Source of the DNA: Erinaceus europaeus
Lineage: Eukaryota; Chordata; Mammalia; Eulipotyphla; Erinaceidae
DNA: 64,000 nucleotides
NCBI RefSeq assembly: GCF_950295315.1
Contig: NC_080168.1
Coordinates: 64,255,838 to 64,319,837, forward strand
Direction: 5' to 3'
Shown here: positions 52,978 through 63,070 of the stretch, in pieces
Layout: each line of letters starts with the position of its first letter
Numbering within the stretch: position 1 is the stretch's first letter
Program-made: the position numbers and the translations under genes
Notes under the pieces: generated by a model
What the model saw: only the letters and a program-made list of their open reading frames with translations
What the model was told of the DNA's origin: nothing
The model's database searches: none

Positions 52978-53490
52978 ATTTTTAATGAGTAATTTACATA
53001 ATTACAAATAATTGGTACAACTCCACGACCTTCCCAGTACCAGAGTTCTGTATTCCCATTCCCTGCATTGGAAACTGCAGTGGTTCTCCCAAGGTCACAG
53101 ATAATGGATTAATTATATATATATATTTGCCCATTTTCTCCATGGTTTTGCCTTCTTTTCCATTTTAAGTCGCAGCTGTACTTATTACTACTTCCGAGTG
53201 TCCTTCTTTTTTTTCCTCTTCTCTCCTTGGGTCCTGATGGAGTTGGAGTTCAGAGCCCTCTGGTCATCTTCCTTCTAATATTTCTCTCCCACTGGGAAAT
53301 GGACCAAAATTATTTTTGGGGGGTGCAGAAGACAGGAGTTCTAGTTTCTGTAATTGTTTCTGTGCTGTACACGGACATTGGCAGGTGGATCCACACCCCC
53401 AGCCTGTTTCTATCTTTCCCTAGTGGGGTAGGGCTCTGGGGAGGTGAAGTTCCAGGACACATTGGTGAGGTCATTTGCCCTGGAATTTTA
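52978..53490 (-). mobile_element. LINE-1 3' UTR-like fragment
   Basis: taatttacataattacaaat, ggaaactgcagtggttctcc and tctttccctagtggggtagg in family order. Confidence 0.7.
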
Positions 53491-53494
53491 TGTT

Positions 53495-53850
53495 TCCTAT
53501 GATGCTGGGGAGTGAACCCAGGGCTTCATGCAATTGCTACACTACTGAGTTGCCTATACTCAATTCACTTTTTTATTCTACATGTTTTAGTATAAGGTTG
53601 GGAAAAAAGGAAAGAGAGAGAGAGACAGACATACCGGAAAAAAGGAAAGACATACAGGAAAAAAGGAAAGAGAGAGAGAGACAGACAGATAGACATACAG
53701 ACAGAGAGACAGACACTACAGCATCACCCCACGATCCATAGAGTTTTCTTTTTTGCTGTCCATGGTGCCCCATGTGGCTCTGGGGATCAAACCCAGGACC
53801 TCATACATGGTAAGAAATGTAATTTTCCCACAGAGTCATTTCTTAGTCCT
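53495..53850 (-). repeat. type F SINE pieces around a purine-rich tandem
   Basis: SINE heads at 53495-53560 and 53703-53850; between them GA/GACA repeats with three copies of ggaaaaaaggaaag. Confidence 0.6.
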
Positions 53851-53919
53851 TACTTCAATTTTTTTAAAATAGATAATTTTATTTCAGGTTGATTTTTTTT
53901 TTTTTGTCAGCTCAAATTT

Positions 53920-54068
53920 TATGTATTTATTTATTTATTATTTATTTTTTTCACCAGAGCACTGTTTAGCTCTGGCTTATGGTGGTATGGGGGCTTGAAC
54001 CTGATGCTTTGGAGCCTCAGGCATGAGAGTATTGTTTGCATAACCATTATGCTAAATACCCTCTACCC
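53920..54068 (-). repeat. type D SINE
   Basis: agcactgtttagctctggct with (TTTA)n tail. Confidence 0.85.
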
Positions 54069-54069
54069 T

Positions 54070-54420
54070 AATTTTTTTATTATTATTATTTTATTGTCAT
54101 CAGGGTTATTGCTGGGGCTCAGTGCCAGCACTACAAATCTACTGCTCCCGGTGGCCACTTTTTACCTTTTTCCTTTCTTTCTTTCTTTCTTCCTTCCTTT
54201 CTTTCTTTCTTTCTTTCTTCCTTTCTTTTTTATTTGATAAAATAGGACAGAGAGAAATTGAGAGGGGGAGGGGAAAAGGGAAAGAGAAGAAGAGAGACAG
54301 CTGCGTACCTGCTTCACCACTTTGAAGCATTTCCCTCTGCAGGTGGGGAGTGGGGCCTCTAATCCAGGTCCTTCTATATGCAATGTATGTGTTCATGCAG
54401 GTGCGCCACCACCCAGCCCC
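54070..54420 (-). repeat. A2 SINE with (TTTC)n
   Basis: Module gttattgctggggctcagtg, 60-bp TTTC/TTCC array at 54169-54230, then body. Confidence 0.85.
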
Positions 54421-54514
54421 CCTAATTTTTTTTTTTTGAGTATTAAAATGACATGCTTATGTGTTACTTCAGAGTATTAGGAGATTACAGTTAGCTGCCT
54501 TTGGACTGTGTTTT

Positions 54515-54797
54515 TAAAATTTTTTTAAATATTTATTTATTTTCTTTTTGTTGCCCTTATTGTTTTTACTATTGTTGTAGTTATTGTTGTTGATGTTGTC
54601 ATTGTTGGATAGGACAGAAAGAAATGGAGAGAGGAGGAGAAGACAGAAGGGGAGAGAAAGACACCTGTAGACCTGCTTCACTGCCTGTGAAGCAACTCCC
54701 CTGTAGGTGGGGAGCCGGGGGCTCGAACCGGGATCTTTACGCTGGTTCTTGCACTTTGCGCCACATGCACTTAACCCGCTGCGCTACCGCCCGACTC
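54515..54797 (-). repeat. type A SINE with 17-bp TSD
   Basis: cctttgg[a/c]ctgtgtttt at 54498-54514 and 54798-54814, one mismatch. Confidence 0.92.
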
Positions 54798-54814
54798 CCT
54801 TTGGCCTGTGTTTT

Positions 54815-55366
54815 AATGTCTGTTCAGCTAGTGCTGGAAGTGAAGCTTACAGATGAAGCAAAGGTCTCACCATCATCCTTCCACTTTGAACCTATGATCA
54901 GCTTCTTAGCATGTTCACCCATGTAAACCCACTGCCATTGGACTGTCACCATCCATGTCCCTTGAGTCACCTGAGTGTCATTCCCCTGCCTTTGTCATTT
55001 GGTTCACCGCCCATTGCTTCTGCCCACCGCCATATAAGCTGCTGCTGCTTTTATTATCATTATTATTATCATCATTATTTTTATTTTTAAATCCAGTGTT
55101 TATTGCTGCCTCCATTGCTGCCATTCAGCTGGGAAGATGCAGTAGCCTGGGGAGGGGATGGGGAGTGCTCCCTTGCCCTAGTTGTCTCTCAGGGACAATG
55201 AGGATTGTCCTGGTGAGAGAGAGAGCGGGTGCTACTTTACTAGTGTCCTAGAAAGAGGACAGGACCCTGGGCAGTAAACGTGCCCATTCAGAGAGAGGCA
55301 ACACAGCATCCCGGTGATACCCGGCATCATCAGCCCTGCTGACCTGTGCTTCCTGTGCTGTTTCAG
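54815..55366. other. intron sequence before PPFIBP1 exon 9
   Basis: Mostly unique, with an ATT-rich patch at 55050-55085. Confidence 0.45.
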
Positions 55367-55428
55367 ATGTGGAAGTCCAGAAGATGAAAAAGGTCATGGA
55401 GTCACTGATGGCGGTGAATGAGGAAAAG
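55367..55428 (+). CDS. PPFIBP1: PPFIBP1 coding exon 9
   Basis: A 62-nt exon with acceptor gctgtttcag and donor gtatct. It encodes [D/N]VEVQKMKKVMESLMAVNEE plus K, the distal part of the coiled coil, and ends in phase 0. The residue at the splice junction depends on whether the upstream microexon is included. Confidence 0.95.
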
Positions 55429-56230
55429 GTATCTGGATGGCACTGCCCAGCACCTCCAGGGACACTGTGATGTTCCCATGCATTCCCCTGGGAGGGACCT
55501 CCCAGATGGGGGGACTTAGACACTGATGGTGTGGAGGGGCACATGGTCCCCTCCCGCCCTGCTGCGTGTGGCACTGTGTGCAAGATCAAAGTTAGTGGTC
55601 ACATGCAGCACCAGGGATCTCTCATACACAGGGTGTGTTCATACTGTCCTGTCAGCTTGTTACTGCCAGGTAGCAGTAGTAGGTAAGTGGGATGCAGTCC
55701 CTAGCCCATACTGTCTGTGGTCACCAGGAATTCTGGGTTGGCAGATAAAGCCTGAAACAGGTGATTCTCAAGCCCTATCGGCTGTGTGGGGGCCTCCTTT
55801 GTAGCCATGCTGCGTGTGTCCCACTCCTGGCCCCTTTCCTGCAGGGAGAGCATCAGCTCTCCCCAGGGCTGCCTTGCTGTGGAATCGGCAGCCGTGGTTT
55901 TGGCAAAGTTGCCTTAGGCCAAGCCTCAAGGAGTTCTTTTCCCAGCTCATTTCTCCCCTCATCCTGGAGCTCAGAGCAGGGATGTGGCCACTGAGCAGGG
56001 TCAGTCAGCTGAGCGGGGATACACTCCCCTGCTAAGGACAGCATGGCGTGTCTTCTTGACATACCAGTCCAGCTGAGCGTCTAGCAGTTAGCAACCATCA
56101 GGCCTGCTTCCATCCTCCAAACAGGTCTCCTCCCCACCCTCCTAGAGAACAGGGTGTCATCTCAAGTAAAGAGGAGCTTGGGAGGAACTAAACACAAATG
56201 TCCTGATCTTTTATTCCCCCTGTATTTCTT
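55429..56230. other. 800-bp repeat-poor intron stretch
   Basis: Overlapping open frames on both strands, but no motif or splice support. Confidence 0.45.
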
Positions 56231-56402
56231 TCTTATTTTTTATTGTTGTAGTTATTGTTGTTGATGTCGTTGTTGTTGGATAGGACCGAGAGGAATGGAG
56301 AGAGGAGGGGAAGATAGAGAAGGGGAGAGAAAGACAGACACACCTGTAGGTGGGGAGCCTAGGGGCTCAAACCGGGATTATTAGGCAGGTCCTTCCGCTT
56401 GG
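56231..56402 (-). repeat. type A SINE, shortened
   Basis: ggataggaccgagaggaatg; deletion between acacctg and taggtgggg. Confidence 0.75.
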
Positions 56403-56868
56403 TCTGCAGTTGTCTCTCTTTCTCTCTCTTGTTCTATCTTCTAATCTTTTCTCATTTTTTTCATCTGTCCTATCTAATAAAAATTAGGGGTGGGTGGGAG
56501 TTGGGCAGTAGCACAGTGGATTAATCGCTCGTGGCATGAAGTGCAAGGACTGGCATAAGGATCCCAGTTCCAGCTCCTGGCTCCCCACCTGCAGAGGAGT
56601 CACTTCACAAGCGGTGAAGCAGGTCTGCAGGTGTCTATCTTTCTCTCCCCCTCTGTCTTCCCCTCCTCTCTCCATTTCTCTCTGTCCTATCTAACAATGA
56701 CGACATCAATTACAACAATAATAACTGCAACAACAATAAAACAAGGGCAACAAAAGGGAAAATAAATTAAAAAAAAATTTTTTTTAAATAGGGGGGATAA
56801 AAGGCTGTTGAATTGTGGATTCATAGTGCCAGTATCGAACCCCAGCATTAACCCTGGAGGCAGTAAAC
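56403..56868 (+). repeat. A2 SINE split by a type A SINE
   Basis: Host 3' half: CT middle at 56403-56493, then module at 56791-56868 (cagcattaaccctggaggca). The insertion is a complete type A copy, 56494-56790. Confidence 0.7.
56494..56790 (+). repeat. type A SINE nested
   Basis: gggagttgggcagtagcaca head and a long A/T tail; flanks ttaggggtgg / ataggggggat are similar. Confidence 0.85.
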
Positions 56869-56879
56869 ACACACACACA

Positions 56880-57324
56880 CCTACAACAACAACACAGAAA
56901 TTCGTTTTGTTTTCATTCATTTCTCTCCCCAACCCCCATAAAAAAAAAAAAAAAGGACCATGAGCTTATTGGGTATTGAGACTGCTGTGAGGCACTGAGA
57001 GTTACAGACATTTTGGTGGTTCCAGAACGTTCCAAAGAAGACTGATTTGAGCAGATCCTGAGGAAGGGCAAGTGTTGTCCATCATGGTCTCTAGGCAAAG
57101 GAGCCATGAGCCAAAAGACAATGCTGAGTGAAGGCCTGACATAGCCCAGTGCACTGGCTGGGGACATTCTGGAGTGTGGGCTGTGGGTGGGAAGGGTGGG
57201 AGGTGTGACTGCTGGAATTGTTGCACAGACCTCCCTTCCATGACATCAGTGCTGTGGGGTCTTGCTCTGCAGACCTTTGGCAGTTACCTGGGGGAATTTC
57301 TACTTAAGTAAGCTAACTTTGGGG
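56880..57324. other. intron sequence
   Basis: Unique apart from a short CA run and an A run at 56941; nothing recognised. Confidence 0.45.
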
Positions 57325-57479
57325 GTAGAATAGAAAAGGAGAAAGTCAGAGAGATAACCTGTAGCACTGCTTCACCACTCATGAAACTTTCCCCCTGCAA
57401 ATGGGGACTGGAGGCTTGAATGTATGACCTTGCCCACTATAATGGGTGCACTTAACCAGGTGCTCCACCACCTGGCCCT
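57325..57479 (-). repeat. type B SINE
   Basis: cttcaccactcatgaaactt and the head ending caccacctggccct. Confidence 0.8.
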
Positions 57480-57784
57480 GAGATTTCTCCAGCTGTCCAG
57501 GAGAGCAAGGAAGAAGGGAGGACACAAGGCAATGGCCCGGAACTGGGGAGGAGGAGGATGAGATGTTAGGCAAGTGTGTAGCTGGCAGGATGTAATCATT
57601 TATGGAGCCAAGAGTCAGTTTCTGCTTTGGGAAACTAACTGCTAGAAGGAGTGACCAGGATCCAAGTTGAGGCTCAGTCCTAGGGGCAAGTAATGCGTTT
57701 TATCTTAGTTTACTTAATTTATGTTTTTATGAAGTTCCTGAGAGCTCAGCAATACTGCTGAGTGGTCCCCTGCAGCCCAGTGTT

Positions 57785-57985
57785 TTGATTCCTTGTTTAG
57801 CAAGGGAGAGAAGAAAGGAAGAAAGAGAGAATCAGCACCACTTCCCCATCCATGGACTTCTGCCCTGTGCTAACTGTGGTTCTTTCTTCCATGTGGTGGA
57901 AGGGCTCAAACCAAAGGCCTTGTGCAGGGGAAGGTGCTTGTTCAACTGGGCAAGGTGTTTTTGTGTTTTTTCCTGGCCCTGAGCT
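57785..57985 (-). repeat. type F-like SINE
   Basis: cacttccccatccatggact, ccatgtggtggaagggctca. Confidence 0.55.
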
Positions 57986-58562
57986 TCACTGCAGACATTA
58001 CCAAACTTGAGGTACTTCTGATAGAAAGTTAGAAAAGCAGTGTCCATTGTAGGATTAATGTAGCATTATAGACTAATTGATAGGTCATAAAGAGAACTGT
58101 AGGTTGGTGAACTAGAGTAGACACCATAGTGAAATGTATAATCCATCACTCTTCACACTGTGTGGTTGGGCAAGGTGGTTTATCTGCTCTGAACTCCTCA
58201 GCTGACCTTTATACTTGCTTAGCCCCCAGGATGTGGGTGACCCAGACTGAAACATTGGTGGCTCCAGCTGACATCTCTCTCCTCTGGGAGACTAATGCCT
58301 CTTCACCTTTCAGACCTGTACTTGAGCCTTAGTTTTTGGTATCTTACGTGGCCAGAGTCAGTTTCTTGGCTGAGGTTACAGTTTGTGTAGACAAAGCTGG
58401 GCAGAACATTTGTCTGATCTTCCACAGTGGGGTCTAAGGAGGAGGGGGCCAAGGACAGTACTCTGTCCTGTGGTCATGTGAGTTGGGTTTAGATGTTGGG
58501 GGTTAAAGAAGTTGTTGATCTGGCCAACATTCAAGATATCAACAGAAGAAAAGAAAAAATAG
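57986..58562. other. intron sequence
   Basis: Unique; nothing recognised. Confidence 0.45.
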
Positions 58563-58659
58563 TCCAGGCTGGGAGGTGGTACAGTGAATGGAGTGTTGGA
58601 CTCTCAAGCAAATGCCATTAGTTTGATCCTTGGCAGTGCGTGTATTAGGGTGATGTTTG

Positions 58660-58695
<36 letters not shown>

Positions 58696-58758
58696 CCTCT
58701 CCCTCCATCCCTCCCCTCCTGTCTCTATCATTAATAAGTAAAATCTTAAAAAAAAAGA
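58563..58758 (+). repeat. type C SINE with (CT)n
   Basis: gggaggtggtacagtgaatg and gttggactctcaagcaaat; expanded CT tract before the A tail. Confidence 0.85.
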
Positions 58759-58807
58759 ACAAATAGAAGAAAGAAGACAGAAGAAAATAAAAATAGAAGC
58801 AGAAGGT

Positions 58808-59080
58808 GAGTTGGGCGGTAGCGCAGCGGATTAAGCGCACGTTGGACAAAGTGCAAGGACCGGCTTAAGGATCCCCGTTCGAGCCCCCGGCTCCCCACCT
58901 GCAGGGGAGTCACTTCACAGGTCTGCAGGTGTCTATCCTTCTCTCCCCGTCTTCCCCTCCTCTCTCCATTTCTCTCTGTCCTATCTAACAATGATGACAT
59001 CAATAACAACAATAATAACTACAACAACAATAAAAAAACAAGGGCAACAAAAGGGAAAGTAAATAAATAACTTAAAAAAA
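58808..59080 (+). repeat. type A SINE
   Basis: gagttgggcggtagcgcagc head, very close to consensus. Confidence 0.92.
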
Positions 59081-59087
59081 TAGTAGG

Positions 59088-59430
59088 GGGTTGGGCGGTG
59101 GTACAGTGGGTTAAGCGTATGTGGCGCAAAGCGCAAGGACCGGCGTAAGGATCCCAGTTCGAGTCCCTTGCTCCCCACCTGCAGAGGAGTCGCTTCACAG
59201 GCAGTGAAGCAGGTCTGCAGGTGTCTATCTTTCTCTCCCCCTCTGTCTTCCCCTCCTCTCTCCATTTCTCTCTGTCCTATCCAACAATGAACAGCATCAA
59301 CAATGGCAATAATAATAACCACAATGAGACTACAACAACAAGGGCAACAAAGGGGGGGAAAATGGCCTCCAGGAGCGGTGGATTCATGGTGCAGGCACCG
59401 AGCCCAGCAATAACCCTGGAGGGAAAAAAA
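59088..59430 (+). repeat. type A-long SINE
   Basis: ggttgggcggtggtacagtg head; shares the rare aacagcatcaacaatggcaa linker and the gagcccagcaataaccctgg module with 47354-47706. Confidence 0.92.
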
Positions 59431-59543
59431 ATAGTAGCAGAAGAAATAAAATGATAAAGAGAAAATAAAGACACAAAAGACTGGAGTTATTCACATGCAC
59501 TTAGAGGTCAAAATTTAGACAAAAGGATAGAAATGACCTCCCC

Positions 59544-59858
59544 GGGAGTCGGGCTGTAGCACAGTGGGTTAAGCGCAGGTGGCACAAAGCACAAGGACCG
59601 GCATAAGGATCCCGGTTCAAACCCTGGCTCCCCACCTGCAGGGGAGTCGCTTCACAGGCGGTGAAGCAGGTCTGCAGGTGTCTATCCTTCTTTCCTCCTC
59701 TCTGTCTTCCCCTTCTCTCTCCATTTCTCTCTGTCCTATCCAACAACGACAACAACAATAATAACTACAACAATAAAACAACAAGGGCAACAAAAGGGAA
59801 TAAATAAATAAAATAAATATTAAAAAAAAGTTCATAAATTAAAAAAAAAAAGAAGAAA
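59544..59858 (+). repeat. type A SINE with 14-bp TSD
   Basis: gaaatgacctcccc at 59530-59543 and 59859-59872. Third sense type A element in 1 kb. Confidence 0.93.
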
Positions 59859-60263
59859 GAAATGACCTCCCCTCCATTTTTGGTAATTAAAATGACAGTG
59901 TTTTGAGATGAGAAAAGCCAGAATGTGATTGATGAAGGCTAATTAAGACTGTGGTTGTACAACTTTTTCAAAACACAGAAGAGTAATCAGAGTTGATTTT
60001 TTTTTTGGTTGTTTTGTGTCTTATTATCATGTTTTGTTTTTGTTTTTTAAAGATGGCAGCTGAAGGATAGGATCTCTAAATGTAGAGGTACCGTTTCTAT
60101 ATCTCTGCTGTCCGTAGGAAAATCATCCTAGCTGTTACTAAAGTTTAGAAGTACCCCCTTCACTTGTGTTAATAATTCCTGTCTACTTATTCTTTGTGTC
60201 ACAATTCCTTCTCCTGTGTTTGAATCTCAGCACACTAATGGTACTCATTGGTCTCATTGATAG

Positions 60264-60348
60264 GATCGGAAAATTGAAGACCTCCGACAGTGCCTGGACA
60301 GGTATAAGAAGACGCAAGACCTGGGGGTCCTGGTCCAAGGTCAAAGAG
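60264..60348 (+). CDS. PPFIBP1: PPFIBP1 coding exon 10 with tandem donors
   Basis: The acceptor cattgatag ends at 60263. The exon encodes DRKIEDLRQCLDRYKKTQDL, then GVLVQ. Two in-frame donors lie 9 nt apart: gtcaaa at 60340 (exon end 60339) and gtagtt at 60349 (exon end 60348). Using the distal one adds Gly-Gln-Arg. Human isoforms differ by three residues at the same place as I remember. An L1 fragment in antisense orientation starts only about 17 bp downstream. Confidence 0.93.
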
Positions 60349-60364
60349 GTAGTTCTCATGATCT

Positions 60365-61640
60365 TTTTTATTATTATTATTATTTATTTAAGAAAGGAGA
60401 CATTAAAAAAATCATAGGATGGGGGGTACAACTCCACACAATTCCCGCCACCCAATCTCCATATCCCATCCCCTCCCCAATAGCCTTCCCACTCTCCATC
60501 CCTCTGGGAGTATGGACCCAGGGTCGTTGTGGGTTGCAGAAGGTGGAAGGTCTGGCTTCAGCAATTGCTTCCCTGCTGAACATGGGTATTGACTGGTCGA
60601 TCCACACTCCCAGTGTGCCTCTCTCTTTCCCTAGTAGGGTGGGTCTCTGGAGAATCGGAGCTCCAGGACACATTGGTGGGGTCTTCAGTCCAGGGAAGCC
60701 TGGCTGGCATCCTGATGACATCTGGAACCTGGTGGCTGAAAAGAGAGTTAACATACAAAGCCAAACAAATTGTTGAAGAATCATGGACCCAAAGATTGGA
60801 ATAGTGGAGATGAAGTGTTAGGGGGGTACTTACTGCAAACTCTATTGTACTTCTGCTTTAAGGTATATATTCACCCTGGTTTATGGATACGTGTGAACAT
60901 ATGCTCTATCTCCTGGAACCTGGTCTCTATCTAGGTTTTGGGACTTTGTTAGGAAGTGAACCACCTGGGATGGAATTAGAGAATACTATGAAAGGAAATG
61001 TCTCACCCGAGTGATGAAGTTGAAGGGTTGTCATTCCACACCTGAAGTCTCTGGACACAGGCTGAAGTGAAACATGCTGGGATGGCACTCATTGAGTTGA
61101 TTAGTTTGCGATCAGCGGATGCAGTATTATTTGATAAGAATTGGGAGAAGCATACGGGAAAGTGGGCACTACCCTAGGGTCCCAGGGCTGGGGGAAGTTT
61201 AGGCTCTATAGTTGAAATGTGATGTTTCTACTGTCTTAGGGTTCAAGAAGACAATGGATAGTTATTCTTACCATCACATTATTTGGTAATTGGGTTAACT
61301 TTGAAAAGTCCCTTTGTTAGATATACAATCAATTTTCCCCCTCTCATATTAATTAAATAGTGATTTATATGACTACAATTTAATAGGTGTATATATAAAC
61401 ACCATTCCCATCACCAAAAGATTGTGTCCCATCCCACCTCCCATCCCCCCGCCGGCCCAGGAAGCCACATGTCCACCTTACCCCTCACCACAGGGTTTTT
61501 ACTTTGGTGCCCTATCTCATGATCTTTCTACTTGGCTGGCTGTGAAGTGGCTGTGGGTGTGTGCATTTGACTTCATGAGTGTTTATCATTCATGTCATTA
61601 GCTAGCTCTAACTCATTCAGTGACATTATTGGGCATCTGT
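60365..61640 (-). mobile_element. LINE-1 3' fragment directly after PPFIBP1 exon 10
   Basis: T/A-rich tail at 60365-60390, then the family blocks (gggagtatggacccagggtc, gtgggttgcagaaggtggaa), and a second block from 61340 (ccattcccatcaccaaaaga, ggcccaggaagccacatgtc). About 1.2 kb, non-coding; it may be two pieces. Confidence 0.65.
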
Positions 61641-61813
61641 TAGCTACTAGGAAGAACGTAGGTTGGCCACACGGCTATATGTGAGCATGCTACAGAGTGG
61701 CTGGACAGGGAGCCTCCAGAAGGGTTGGTTAGACAACATGAAAGAGGAAGAGAGAACAGAAGCATTGTAAGCACCCTGGGCTACAGAGAACTCCTGTGTC
61801 AAGAAAACTAGAG

Positions 61814-62030
61814 GCGGTGGATGGTGGTGCACCCAGTTAAGCACACATAACACCAAGCCCAGGGGCCTGTGTAAGGATCCTAGTTCAAGCCTCCACTCCC
61901 CACTTGCAGGGGGCGTCACTTTACAAACAGTGAAGCAGGTCTGCAGGTGTCTATATTTCTCTCCTTTATCTTCCCCTTCCCTCTGAATTTCTCTCTGTCC
62001 TATTCAGTAAAATGGGGAAAGGGAATAAAA
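61814..62030 (+). repeat. type A/B intermediate SINE with 10-bp TSD
   Basis: aaaactagag at 61804-61813 and 62031-62040; ends ctctctgtcctattcagtaa. Confidence 0.85.
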
Positions 62031-62040
62031 AAAACTAGAG

Positions 62041-62535
62041 ATGGCAGATGTGGCTGGTTGTGGGCAGGGTGAGTGATGTGGCATAAGGTCACAGAGCTGA
62101 GCTATGGCAGGCCACACAAAGCAGAGGAGGAGGTGGGTCCTTGCTCAAGCCCAGAGGAGTCACTCAAGGGTTCTGACAGGGCAGCAGTAGCTTTGTTATA
62201 AATAGTCTGTAGAGGGCGCCCGGTAGGAAGGAAGAGATACCAATCAGGAGACCTGGTGAATTCCAAATGGGAAGACCAGGCAGCCCTGATGACAAGTGTG
62301 GTTTAGTGTTTGAGGCAGCACAATACTGGATGTGTTACCTACTGCAGAGTGAAAATGAGGAACGAGGCAAGAAAGATCAGCACTGCTGATGGAAACCCCT
62401 TTCCCAGATGGGGAGCCTGGGGCACAGTTATAAGGTCTCTGGTGTCCAGCTGAGTATTGCGTGAAGGAGAAAACCTAGCTGACCTGTAACTATAGTCATG
62501 TATTTATTTAAAAATCTTAACTGCTTTCTCTTTTT
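62041..62535. other. intron sequence with a possible MIR
   Basis: Unique. At 62393-62460 cagatggggagcctggggc resembles an antisense MIR core, weakly. Confidence 0.35.
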
Positions 62536-62743
62536 TTTTTTTACTTTATTCATTATTATCTAGATACAAAGAGAAATTGAGTGAGGAGGGGGCGTAAAGA
62601 GGGAGAGAGACAAAGAGACAACTGCGGCTCTGCTTCAACACTTGTGAAGCTTTCCCCCTGCAGGTGGGGACCAGGGGCTTGAACCTAGGGCCTTCTGCAC
62701 TGTAATGTGTGTATTTACATAGGTGCACCACTGCCTGACCCCT
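62536..62743 (-). repeat. type B SINE
   Basis: gatacaaagagaaattgagt to ccactgcctgacccc; flanked by atcttaa repeats. Confidence 0.88.
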
Positions 62744-62754
62744 AATCTTAATTT

Positions 62755-62850
62755 CTTAAACATTTTATCTTTTATGTAAAAGGGCAGAGAAAATTTGAAA
62801 GGGAGAGAAACATCTGCAAACATGTTCCACTGCTCGGGACATTAGGGGTT
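62755..62850 (-). repeat. degraded type B SINE
   Basis: gagaaacatctgcaaacatg and ccactgctcggg. It ends about 65 bp before PPFIBP1 exon 11. Confidence 0.5.
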
Positions 62851-62915
62851 CTCACTCCTAGATGTGAGTGACAGACCCCCTCCCCACACTCCTCTCTTGT
62901 TCTCTTTCCCCCCAG

Positions 62916-63070
62916 AGCCCGATGGAGACTATGATGACTTGCTCCCTTCCAGCTCCTTCTCCACCTTGCTGGATGTGCAGGGCTTCAGCGATCTCGAGAA
63001 AAGCATGTCCTCTTCACTGGCAATGGGCTCTCCCAGCCAAGACCCATTTGACACCAGCGTTCCAGAAGAG
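62916..63070 (+). CDS. PPFIBP1: PPFIBP1 coding exon 11
   Basis: A 155-nt exon with acceptor ccccccag and donor gtatta. It completes a Glu codon and encodes PDGDYDDLLPSSSFSTLLDV, then QGFSDLEKSMSSSLAMGSPS and QDPFDTSVPEE, the serine-rich linker after the coiled coil. It ends in phase 0. The next exon lies beyond the window. Confidence 0.94.

Noticed and set aside
735..61640. Functional LINE-1 elements
   Set aside because: Only 3' ends are present; no intact ORF1 or reverse transcriptase domain is visible.
34171..63070. PPFIBP2 (liprin-beta-2) instead of PPFIBP1
   Set aside because: The start (MMSDASDMLAAALEQ) and the segment SKALEYSNGIFDCQ fit beta-1; beta-2 starts differently and lacks this second segment.
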